A DNA stretch of 6,708 nucleotides from Flammeovirgaceae bacterium UBA976. GTDB taxonomy: Bacteria > Bacteroidota > Bacteroidia > Cytophagales > Cyclobacteriaceae. Position numbers and translations under genes: made by a program. The number at the start of each line of letters is the position of its first letter. Position 1 is the first letter of the stretch. The notes beneath the pieces are model-generated. The model had not been told where the DNA came from. It was given only the letters and a program-made list of their open reading frames with translations, and did no database searches. Location: positions 1 through 6,708 of the forward strand of contig DBBU01000029.1 in the NCBI GenBank assembly GCA_002292365.1. The letters run 5' to 3'. Positions 1-6,651 of the stretch are shown in pieces.

Positions 1-180
1 AAAAGTATGCCTATTTTTTGTTAACTGAAAGTGCTCCGTTTCTCGGTGTGTACCTTCAGATGTTCCTGCCGTAATTAGATGAAAGTCATTATGCAAAGCT
101 TCAATTTGACGAGATACTCTAGGATCTGTGCAGTGATCTGTAAACGATAGAATTAATACTCTCTTTTTTGAAGTTGGCAT
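1..180 (-). CDS. GT-B glycosyltransferase, N-terminal fragment (cut by window edge)
   Basis: An open frame starts at ATG 180-178 and runs without a stop through base 1, giving 60 residues before the window ends. After a short basic start (MPTSKKR) comes a hydrophobic strand VLILSFTD and then DPRVSRQIEAL (residues 19-29), followed by FHLITAG. This strand, the DPRV-R-x-x-EAL helix and the next strand are the usual opening of GT4-like GT-B glycosyltransferases, where this half binds the acceptor. An in-frame TAA lies nine codons upstream and no other start codon falls between, so ATG 180 is the start. The ribosome-binding site is weak (only GGAA). The gene would be the last one seen in the operon, 159 bases after the previous stop. 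The C-terminal nucleotide-sugar domain is outside the window, so donor and linkage cannot be inferred. Confidence 0.8.
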   Translation of the reverse strand, partial: MPTSKKRVLILSFTDHCTDPRVSRQIEALHNDFHLITAGTSEGTHRETEHFQLTKNRHTF

Positions 181-339
181 TACTTGGAATTTCCACTTGC
201 AGACTTAAGCTGTTGATAAGAATTAAAGGCCTACTTGATATGATTTATAAATGATAAAAATATATTGCAACTATCAGTTAAATTACCTCGTAACATTGTA
301 TAACCTATTACCAAAAATAACATGAATTTAAGCACTATC

Positions 340-1506
340 TCACTTTTTCTTACGTTGTGACATACTTATTTCATAATCATTTTTAATTTCAAATGCGATC
401 TTTACAGGATCATGCCATTTTTCAACATATGCTCTGCTTTGTTGAGCCAACACAAATAACTTTTGGCGAGGCATTTCAAGTACATCTTTAACCACTTTTT
501 CAATGTTAAAAGAAGTGGCCCTTATAAATGGAAGCTCTTCTTTCATTTTGACGGGAATAAATTTAAGGTCTTCATCTCGTAAATACACAATGGTCGGCTT
601 TCCTAAAGCCATAAGTTCTACTGCTAAGCCTCCATACCAACCAGCAAATAACTGGTCTACCAAAACATCAGCTTTTTCGTACATTTTACGTGCTTCTTTA
701 TTGCTTACCCCTTCGACTAGGAGTAATTCAAATTCGAAACCTTGTAGCTTAAGTTTGTCGAGTACATCAAGTAAGATGTCAGTACCTTTCGCTTTACGAT
801 GACTTGGTGCATGTAAAATTCTCAATGGCCGATTCTCTAATTGAGTATATATCGGCAACCAATCATCAAGAAAAACGTGTGCATAAGGAGTAAATTTAGC
901 ATTTGATGGGAGCACATGAAGTAAATCAGGATTCAAAGAATAAATTTGATCAGCAAACTTATCTAACCTGGTAATGTTGCGCTTTTTGAAGTTATCAGTT
1001 TTAACATTGTAGTAGTCAGAGTCAACCTGTGTGGCAATGCTAATTTTAAAGTGTTCTAGACAATAATTTCCTTGTCTTGCGTCATCACCTTGATAGGTAA
1101 CAAATACGGGTTTGTTCATCAACTTTAATAAATAAAGTTCTATTAATTGTAAAAAATTTGTGTATGCAGCTCTCAAGAATTTTTTTAAGAATATTTTTAA
1201 CCCAATTGAAAACTCGTTCAATCTAGGGTATGCGCTTGGCATTGCCATTGTCGTGCCGAAATTAAAATGAATTAAATCAAAATTTTTCAATTCATAGTAA
1301 ATTGTTTTAATTCTTTTGACTTCTCGTACAATAACCCCATCACTATTTGAACAAATTATAATATCAACAGGATATTGGTAATAATTTTGTATAAATGCTA
1401 GAGATTTAGATTCAAGCCCTAAAGAATTTAAGGCAATACTAAGATTATGAGGGTTACCCCCAACGGTGGTTGGAGCATGGAGCACTTTAATTTTATCTTT
1501 AATCAT
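340..1506 (-). CDS. GT-B family glycosyltransferase (GT4-like)
   Basis: A 388-residue cytoplasmic sugar transferase probably adding one residue to the lipid-linked repeat unit; donor and acceptor are unknown. The N-terminal Rossmann-like half opens with KVLHAPTTVGGNPHNLS (residues 7-23), where the GG loop is typical of GT-B enzymes. VTYQGDDARQG (136-146) is a motif I recognise from a subgroup of polysaccharide-locus transferases. The second half begins near RILHAPSHRKAKGT (229-242), has EADVLVDQ-like sequence near 278-285, and GWYGGLAVELMALGKP (289-304). That last block corresponds to the GT4 EX7E region: the second Glu is present (E297) but position 289 is Gly, as in other members of this subgroup, so this is not read as an inactivating change. 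Start ATG 1504-1506 is supported by an in-frame TAA six codons upstream; the Shine-Dalgarno match is poor. There is no signal peptide or membrane span. It lies 52 bases after the epimerase gene. The C-terminus is strongly basic (RKKK). Confidence 0.9.
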   Translation of the reverse strand: MIKDKIKVLHAPTTVGGNPHNLSIALNSLGLESKSLAFIQNYYQYPVDIIICSNSDGVIVREVKRIKTIYYELKNFDLIHFNFGTTMAMPSAYPRLNEFSIGLKIFLKKFLRAAYTNFLQLIELYLLKLMNKPVFVTYQGDDARQGNYCLEHFKISIATQVDSDYYNVKTDNFKKRNITRLDKFADQIYSLNPDLLHVLPSNAKFTPYAHVFLDDWLPIYTQLENRPLRILHAPSHRKAKGTDILLDVLDKLKLQGFEFELLLVEGVSNKEARKMYEKADVLVDQLFAGWYGGLAVELMALGKPTIVYLRDEDLKFIPVKMKEELPFIRATSFNIEKVVKDVLEMPRQKLFVLAQQSRAYVEKWHDPVKIAFEIKNDYEISMSQRKKK

Positions 1507-1558
1507 CAGGTTGTCATATCTTTACTGATCTTATGTGCTGTCGAGTAAACAATAAATA

Positions 1559-2431
1559 CTAGATTAGGTCTTTAATCCCATTTTTAAATAAAATTTGGGG
1601 CGTATGAAGCAGCCTCTTCATGGCCGTCGTATCCCCTATTAAGTCCATTGGTTCACCACCAATGTAATCAAATACTGGTTTTCGTCCTATAACATCACCT
1701 ATAGTTTCTGCTATTTTTTTTAATGGTAATGTGGATGGGCCTGCAATATTTATGGTGTGACTACCTGCCATCTTTAACAACTTTTTGATCGCCAGAACTG
1801 CATCAGATACATGAATGGGATTAATTCGCAAGCCATCATTACCTTGTAAGCTAATCGGTGTATAGTCGCTCACACTGTCAATTATTCTCGGAATTAACAT
1901 AGTCCTACGCTGTCCTGCTCCATATATAAAAAAGAACCTTAACGTGGTCACATCCATTAGTTGACTATAATTTTGAACCAAAACTTCTCCACATAACTTA
2001 CTACCCAAGTAAAACCCTAATTGACTATGCGCTACTATCGATGAGTCTTCATCAAGAGCAGTTTCGCTTGAGTCATATATCCCCCCAGAAGATGCATAAA
2101 CAAATTTTTTCACGTTAGTGCGCCATGCAAAATCTAATAATCGCGCCGTAGAACTTATATTAACGTTAAATATATCAGGCGATTGTTCAGGAAACTCTCT
2201 AAACCTTGAAGACTGGGCCAAATGGATAATGACATCTAAATTACTCGGTAATTCCTCAACGGACCATTGCTCGGACAAATCCAACATTATATATTTTACG
2301 TGATCAACAGGCTCTCTCGGCATTATATGTACCGCCGCATAAACCTCATATTCATCACAAAGTAATTGTATGGAATTCCGGCCTAAAAGCCCGTTGGCAC
2401 CAGTCACCAATACCTTAGGTTTACTTAACAA
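1559..2431 (-). CDS. NAD(P)-dependent sugar epimerase/dehydratase (extended SDR), TTG start
   Basis: A 290-residue extended short-chain dehydrogenase/reductase that probably epimerises, dehydrates or reduces a nucleotide sugar for the polysaccharide. The nucleotide-binding motif TGANGLLG is at residues 10-17, HLA at 70-72, SSGGIY at 114-119 (supplying the catalytic Ser/Thr region), and the catalytic YxxxK as Y141-LGS-K145. RFFFIYG (165-171) and NPIHVSDA (204-211) match conserved substrate-side blocks of GalE/RmlD-like enzymes. It is somewhat short compared with typical 310-340-residue epimerases, mostly at the C-terminus, but all core motifs are present. The start is TTG 2431-2429. A codon-adjacent in-frame TAA precedes it, a good AGGAG lies seven bases upstream, and the first internal Met is residue 38, past the cofactor motif. 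Motifs do not separate a 4-epimerase from a 4,6-dehydratase or a 4-reductase, so no symbol is given. Confidence 0.92.
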   Translation of the reverse strand: MLSKPKVLVTGANGLLGRNSIQLLCDEYEVYAAVHIMPREPVDHVKYIMLDLSEQWSVEELPSNLDVIIHLAQSSRFREFPEQSPDIFNVNISSTARLLDFAWRTNVKKFVYASSGGIYDSSETALDEDSSIVAHSQLGFYLGSKLCGEVLVQNYSQLMDVTTLRFFFIYGAGQRRTMLIPRIIDSVSDYTPISLQGNDGLRINPIHVSDAVLAIKKLLKMAGSHTINIAGPSTLPLKKIAETIGDVIGRKPVFDYIGGEPMDLIGDTTAMKRLLHTPQILFKNGIKDLI

Positions 2432-2438
2432 TTAAATA

Positions 2439-2443
2439 CTCCT
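2439..2443 (-). promoter_or_regulatory. Ribosome-binding site fixing the TTG start of the epimerase gene
   Basis: On the minus strand the sequence reads AAGAGGAG, then TATTTAA, then TTG. The AGGAG core is seven bases from the TTG. With the in-frame TAA immediately before the TTG, it makes this the only reasonable start of the epimerase reading frame. Confidence 0.8.
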
Positions 2444-2542
2444 CTTGGCTAAAACTGTCTTTTAATAAGTAAGGCCTCGTCAAGCAATTCATATATCTCT
2501 ATGAGAAATGTTTAGGAGGTACTCATTATTACCTAATAGTTC

Positions 2543-3541
2543 TTATTTTCGATAAAACCGTTCAAAAAAGTCCTCCGGTTGAAGAGCAACTAATTTCGTA
2601 GAATGACTATCAACGGCAAGCTTGCACTCCTCATTCCATGCACAAGCGTAGGCAGAGCCGCCCTCATAAAAAATTGGCATTTGACATATCCTCTCTAAAC
2701 TTGATTCCCTGCCGTTCTGTGTAGCATGAATAGCGTACTCTATGAAGCTGTAATCATATCGTGTAGCGCGCTCATTATAGCCAAGCCAGTCTATCATTAT
2801 AGCTGATGTTGCCCATTGATAGATCACTTCTTTTTGAGTTCGTAACGCATTGCTATATTCATATAACGAGAGAGGTATCCCCTGTCTTTGAAAAATACAT
2901 TTCTTATCAAGATCCACTACAACATATTTACTCAACACTTCACTCCAGACCTCAAGCATCGTATGTCCATTATCATATGTATTGAGTGACTCAATGGTAT
3001 GTGCATGGACTATACGGCTTTGAATGCCATATTGAGAAAGTAAATTATGTGCAAAGGCAACTAAGGGTCCACATGTCATGACCAAGAATCGAGTTTGTGC
3101 AATACATTCCAAAGTCGAATGATTCAAATTATCATCCCGATTACCACGCATACAGGTCAAAGCGACAAACATTACACTAGCAATAGGATCTTTCACGTCT
3201 AGAATAAGATGTTGCCTGTTTTCGTATTGAGGATTAGCAAAGCGGTATATGCCTGGTTCATGACAATTAAAGCAAATACTTTTGAATTGGTACTTATTTG
3301 GCTGAATAACTAAGCTACATGGCAGTGTGAGGCATCTTTCTTCACCACAATTTTCAAGGGCAGTAACCTCTGTCATATCCTGATGAAAAACAAGTGCGGG
3401 ATCATTTGTACGACTCAAAATACGTTTTTTCTTCAGAGCGTTCAGAAGAGAACGATAAAATACGTACGGACGAGAACCAACAGCTACCATGTATTTCAAG
3501 AAGCCTTTACATTTCATTACAGTAAACCAACTTTGTCTCAC
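2543..3541 (-). CDS. Transglutaminase-like (Cys-His-Asp) protein in a glycan locus
   Basis: A 332-residue protein whose middle matches the transglutaminase-like fold. TCGPLVAFAHNLLSQYGIQSR (from residue 156) gives the nucleophile C157 followed by the helix and GI-x-x-R strand. GHTMLEVW (192-199) gives H193, and KYVVVDLD (205-212) gives D210. Spacing and order fit the family's Cys-His-Asp triad, so it could be a cysteine hydrolase, amidase or acyl/amide transferase; the actual reaction is unknown. Residues 65-94 hold C65, C70, C75, C90, C93 and H94, a possible metal site. I see no signal peptide or clear membrane span, only a basic, moderately hydrophobic N-terminus, so it is probably cytoplasmic. 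The start is GTG 3541-3539, preceded by GAGGCAAGG and with an in-frame TGA nine codons upstream. ATG at 3517-3515 (residue 9) is the alternative but has no ribosome-binding site. It sits between the flippase and epimerase genes with gaps of 95 and 111 bases. Confidence 0.85.
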   Translation of the reverse strand: MRQSWFTVMKCKGFLKYMVAVGSRPYVFYRSLLNALKKKRILSRTNDPALVFHQDMTEVTALENCGEERCLTLPCSLVIQPNKYQFKSICFNCHEPGIYRFANPQYENRQHLILDVKDPIASVMFVALTCMRGNRDDNLNHSTLECIAQTRFLVMTCGPLVAFAHNLLSQYGIQSRIVHAHTIESLNTYDNGHTMLEVWSEVLSKYVVVDLDKKCIFQRQGIPLSLYEYSNALRTQKEVIYQWATSAIMIDWLGYNERATRYDYSFIEYAIHATQNGRESSLERICQMPIFYEGGSAYACAWNEECKLAVDSHSTKLVALQPEDFFERFYRK

Positions 3542-3547
3542 GTAAAG

Positions 3548-3556
3548 CCTTGCCTC
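3548..3556 (-). promoter_or_regulatory. Ribosome-binding site favouring the GTG start of the transglutaminase-like gene
   Basis: The minus strand reads GAGGCAAGG, then six bases, then GTG. The AAGG part is at good spacing for the GTG at 3541. The nearby ATG eight codons later has no purine-rich box in front of it, so the GTG is preferred. Confidence 0.55.
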
Positions 3557-3636
3557 AAATAAATTTCAGTATTTTTGAACACCGAATAAAAACTCAGCAA
3601 CAAATATAGTTTTGGTCAAAAACGTTCCACATATTA

Positions 3637-5133
3637 TCAAAGCTCGTGATAATGCTTAGAATACCTGTTACGCAGATATTTAAAGGCAAATTTTCGTTCA
3701 TCTCTGGTTGTAATAATATACAGTGATATTATACACATAAGTATGAAGGTACAAAGTCCAAAGAGGACTGATGTGAAGAAACTCATCGAATCCACATAAA
3801 AAGAATGGAACCAACCCACACATATCGTCACCGCTACAAATATCATAACTCTCCAAAACTTATACGGAATATTGATAAGTCTTTGAGCAAACCAGTAGTA
3901 AGCTAGCGATTGTGCAAATGAACCGAGTAAAAAAGAAAAGGCCGCCCCAAACGCAAAATAATCTGGGACCAATATTCTGTTAGCAATGACTACTACTACA
4001 AGAGTGATAATTTGGGCATAGGAAGTAAATACAGTTCGGCGACTTAACCAAATACCCGTAGCTAGGATATTATTAAGCCCCATCAAAAAACCTGCTGCAG
4101 CTAATAGAAAAACCATTTTATGCGCTGCATGATATTCACTTGGTGTTAGCACTACCAACATCGGTTTCGCAAAAGCAACAACGAAACCGAGGAAGCACCC
4201 AAAAATCAAAGCATAAACTGAAAATGTTTTCGCATAAATATTCTTAGCATCTGGGCTTTTCATAATGGATACTGCGTAAGGGTCGTACGCAAGGCGAAAA
4301 GCAGTCGTAACTAAAACTAATAAACTAGCTATAGTCAACGCAATAGAATAAAGCCCTTGCTCTGTTAATGTACTATAGTAATTAATGAAAAAACGTCCTG
4401 TTTGGCTTTGTAGCCAGTTCACTAAAACACCCGGCATTTGAGGAAGCGAATAAGTCAGAATAGGAAGAACGATTAGAATAGAAAGTGAACTGGCGAACCT
4501 ATCATAAACGAATAATATTCCTATTAATAACCCTGCAATGGAACTTATGACACCCGCATAAAAGACCCCTTCTATTCCAACTCGCAACCACACAACCAAT
4601 ACTAAAACACACACTAAATTGACTAAAAGTGATGTCAACTCAACCAAAAAATATTTCTTTGCTTTACCTAGGATTCTAAGTATTGTCTGAGCGACACTCA
4701 TTGCTAGCCCAAAAAATAAACCTACCGCACTGATTTTAAGGTAAAGGACTAAATCTAAATGTTTACTATCCTCTCCAGAACCGGAGTGGAGAAGTTGCTC
4801 AATTTGTGGCGCAAGCGCATACATTGCAAACGCAATTAAAAATGACAGTGCCAAAACTACAGCATAGCCAGAAGTCAGTAATTTAGCTCGCTCCTTCTCA
4901 TCCTCATTTTTGAAATAATAATATGTTATGCCTGAGCCCAAATTCATTCCAGCACATACAACGACTAAGCCAACTGCCAGCTGGACAAGTGCTATTACGC
5001 CATAATCACTCGGTGCAAAAATACGAGTTAGTATCGGTGCCATAATCAGGCTAATCATCCTACCAATGGCAGTACTCAAACCATATGTTGCCGCGTCAGT
5101 TCCTAGCTTTTTAAAGCTCTCTATGAACTGCAT
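3637..5133 (-). CDS. wzx: Wzx-type polysaccharide flippase (MOP/PST superfamily)
   Basis: A 498-residue inner-membrane protein expected to flip undecaprenyl-diphosphate-linked oligosaccharide from the cytoplasmic to the periplasmic leaflet. The N-terminus has the family signature: ATYGLSTAIGRMISLIMAPI (residues 15-34), then LTRIFAPSDYGVIAL (35-49). After it come NLGSGITYYYF (64-74) and a charged loop (NEDEKER, 76-82). Hydrophobic stretches suggest about 14 spans, near 15-35, 43-63, 89-109, 128-150, 162-183, 187-209, 219-237, 256-276, 303-325, 337-357, 371-390, 393-413, 428-445 and 452-473. Length and layout are normal for Wzx. Start ATG 5133-5131 has a strong AGGGGAG nine bases upstream, and this site lies inside the last codons of the preceding membrane-protein gene, whose stop is only six bases away. 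The symbol is functional: Wzx proteins vary too much in sequence to name a substrate. Confidence 0.92.
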   Translation of the reverse strand: MQFIESFKKLGTDAATYGLSTAIGRMISLIMAPILTRIFAPSDYGVIALVQLAVGLVVVCAGMNLGSGITYYYFKNEDEKERAKLLTSGYAVVLALSFLIAFAMYALAPQIEQLLHSGSGEDSKHLDLVLYLKISAVGLFFGLAMSVAQTILRILGKAKKYFLVELTSLLVNLVCVLVLVVWLRVGIEGVFYAGVISSIAGLLIGILFVYDRFASSLSILIVLPILTYSLPQMPGVLVNWLQSQTGRFFINYYSTLTEQGLYSIALTIASLLVLVTTAFRLAYDPYAVSIMKSPDAKNIYAKTFSVYALIFGCFLGFVVAFAKPMLVVLTPSEYHAAHKMVFLLAAAGFLMGLNNILATGIWLSRRTVFTSYAQIITLVVVVIANRILVPDYFAFGAAFSFLLGSFAQSLAYYWFAQRLINIPYKFWRVMIFVAVTICVGWFHSFYVDSMSFFTSVLFGLCTFILMCIISLYIITTRDERKFAFKYLRNRYSKHYHEL

Positions 5134-5139
5134 TAAATT

Positions 5140-6651
5140 TCACTCCCCTTTATACCTTACCTTAAAGACAAAAAAAGAATCACTAGAATATACTAGTTCG
5201 AAATTACTAAAATCGTAATATGTACCAACTTGCGAATGAAGATTATTGACTGAACCGCGAGCAACAAAGATAAGATCGATCTTATACTTCTTGATAATTG
5301 GCGCTAGGTCGTTACTGATAAATGGGAAGAAATCTTTTAATATATTCTTGTATTCAACTCCTCGCTCGCCTTTGCCAATATTACTAAAAAACGTCAGAAA
5401 TTTATTTTTGTTATTCTGATAACCAAGAAAGAAAGCTAGTCTAAAATCAATAGCCACACATCTTTTACCTTCAATAGCATCAAACCATATTCCTAATGAG
5501 GACAGATCTTTCTGATACTTAGACGTCGACTGTGGCACCTTCCAATGAGTATATATTTTTGTTAATAAAGGCAAAAGGGAAGCCAGGCATACAATTATAA
5601 TAATCAGTATATTCAGAGAGCTTACCGAAATGAATGAAATCAGCAAAAAAGCAGGAATAATTCCAAACTCAAGATATCTTTCAGGTTCCCCCAGAAATTT
5701 CAGTGCCTCTGTAGCAGTTAGAAAAACGAGAAATACTGAAGCTACCAGCCAAAACATTCCCAAAGGATATGCCTCTATAGTCGAAGGACTAATAAGCATA
5801 ACCAAAAGGAAAGGAATCCCATATAAAACTTTCAATATAGAATTATTAGACAACATGTATATGTAACTTGACCAGTTGTTAAACTTCAACAAATCACCAT
5901 AACTACTCTTCAGGGATAAATAGCGTTGCGACAAATAGGATTGGTAGAAATAACTATGTCGGATAAGGCCTTTCAGAACCTTTAGTGAATAGCCTTGAGT
6001 TATGAATATACTTGCTAAGAAACATCCTAGGTAGATCACCACAAAGTCTATAGTAAAATTAAATGCCGATATAAGTAACGAGATAAATAACGTTGCCTGC
6101 CATGCAAACTTCGATGAGATACTAAAAACAGTAAATGAAACAACCGCCATCAAAACAAAATAAAGCTCAGTAGTTGTAACGTAGGCCACGGCAGAAAAAA
6201 GGTAGATATTGCCCCATAAAACGCCAAAGGCTCGTTCACTAAAATGTGCTGCTCTGCCATTATTATCCCAAAGGAGAGAAATAAAAGGGAATAACAATAA
6301 CCATTCGTAATGCCCCCCCCCGAAAATGTTCATCGCAAAGTATGTTAGTAGCAACAATAGTGCATCAGATATTATGGGTAAATATCCACCATTTCTCTCA
6401 AGCCATGAAACAGGTATTCCCAATAAATAAAATAACTTATGAAATCCATACGGATAATCAGACTCAGACTCATCCAAAATATAGAGACATGACATATCAA
6501 TCGGCTTCCCGCCAGTACGGTAAAACTCCTTAACAAATGTCAGGTGAAATATAGCATCACCTGTTGTCATAGCCGTTTCTCTACTCAATAAGTATGAAAG
6601 ATAATATCTTGGTATAATTAAAACTATAAGTGCAATAAATAGGTAAACCAT
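5140..6651 (-). CDS. Multi-spanning membrane protein, GT-C (STT3/PMT-like) glycosyltransferase candidate
   Basis: A 503-residue inner-membrane protein. An N-terminal span (about 2-20) is followed by a long hydrophilic loop containing TTGDAIFHLTFVKEF (29-43) and DYPYGFHKLFYLLGIP (65-80). An acidic residue after TM1 (D32, with H36), then a YPYGFH-type motif, resembles the first external loop of GT-C transferases that use polyprenyl-phosphate-linked sugars. About 8-10 further spans lie between 95 and 366. The last ~130 residues are soluble and end FELVYSSDSFFVFKV (484-498), like the terminal domain of GT-C proteins. It may therefore add a sugar, transfer a glycan, or serve as the missing O-unit polymerase (Wzy); sequence alone does not decide. 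ATG 6651-6649 is the only start: an in-frame TAA lies five codons upstream and GGAAG five bases upstream. Residues 111-113 (Gly-Gly-Gly) are encoded by nine consecutive G, a possible slippage site. As read, the frame is intact. Confidence 0.8.
   Translation of the reverse strand: MVYLFIALIVLIIPRYYLSYLLSRETAMTTGDAIFHLTFVKEFYRTGGKPIDMSCLYILDESESDYPYGFHKLFYLLGIPVSWLERNGGYLPIISDALLLLLTYFAMNIFGGGHYEWLLLFPFISLLWDNNGRAAHFSERAFGVLWGNIYLFSAVAYVTTTELYFVLMAVVSFTVFSISSKFAWQATLFISLLISAFNFTIDFVVIYLGCFLASIFITQGYSLKVLKGLIRHSYFYQSYLSQRYLSLKSSYGDLLKFNNWSSYIYMLSNNSILKVLYGIPFLLVMLISPSTIEAYPLGMFWLVASVFLVFLTATEALKFLGEPERYLEFGIIPAFLLISFISVSSLNILIIIIVCLASLLPLLTKIYTHWKVPQSTSKYQKDLSSLGIWFDAIEGKRCVAIDFRLAFFLGYQNNKNKFLTFFSNIGKGERGVEYKNILKDFFPFISNDLAPIIKKYKIDLIFVARGSVNNLHSQVGTYYDFSNFELVYSSDSFFVFKVRYKGE
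5143..5149 (-). promoter_or_regulatory. Flippase ribosome-binding site embedded in the end of the upstream gene
   Basis: The minus strand reads AGGGGAG nine bases before the flippase ATG. The same bases encode the final Lys-Gly-Glu codons of the upstream membrane-protein gene, whose TGA follows directly. Ribosomes finishing the upstream gene stop on top of this site, the usual arrangement for translational coupling. Confidence 0.75.
6313..6321 (-). repeat. G9 homopolymer inside the GT-C-like gene (candidate phase-variation tract)
   Basis: Nine consecutive C on the plus strand are nine G in the coding strand, read as three GGG glycine codons (residues 111-113) in the loop between two membrane spans. 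With eight G the frame would end at TGA 6152-6150 after 166 residues. With ten G it would end at TAA 6265-6263 after 129 residues. No other G or C run in the window exceeds six. Tracts of this kind in surface-glycan genes are known slipped-strand switches in several bacteria; whether this one varies is inference. Confidence 0.8.

Noticed and set aside
111..180. Whether the frame at the left edge is a pseudogene fragment
   Set aside because: It begins with a proper start and family motifs and is open to the edge; it is incomplete only because the window ends.
244..270. Possible minus-strand promoter TTGCAA ... TATAAA in the 159-base gap before the partial glycosyltransferase gene
   Set aside because: The spacer is only 15 bases and the gap is very AT-rich, so such a match is expected by chance. 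The 159 bases otherwise show no hairpin, repeat or RNA-like structure.
503..802. Plus-strand open frame of 99 codons
   Set aside because: It lies wholly antisense to the well-supported GT-B gene, is rich in Ser/Thr/Leu with no recognisable motif, and is best explained as a shadow frame.
1180..1186. A7 run in the GT-B gene (Leu-Lys-Lys-Phe) that resembles a -1 frameshift slippery site
   Set aside because: There is no obvious downstream stimulatory structure, and the zero-frame product is a complete, normal-length glycosyltransferase.
1504..1515. Four-codon mini-frame (ATG ACA ACC TGA) whose stop overlaps the start of the GT-B gene
   Set aside because: Such short frames arise often by chance, and no ribosome-binding site or other support makes it a credible leader peptide.
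1714..1721. A8 run in the coding strand of the epimerase gene (Leu-Lys-Lys-Ile)
   Set aside because: A runs of this length are common in AT-rich genes, and this one encodes ordinary lysine codons. It is a far weaker slippage candidate than the G9 tract.
2081..2086. G6 run in the coding strand of the epimerase gene
   Set aside because: It encodes the conserved Ser-Ser-Gly-Gly-Ile-Tyr motif, is below the length usually linked to slippage, and is explained by protein constraint.
2513..2535. Imperfect inverted repeat (TTAGG ... CCTAA) downstream of the transglutaminase-like gene
   Set aside because: The stem is only five pairs with a large loop and no T-tract, so it is not a credible terminator.
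5630..5866. Plus-strand open frame of 78 codons, and similar short ones at 2118-2303 and 6342-6533
   Set aside because: All are antisense to strongly coding minus-strand genes and show no protein-family features.
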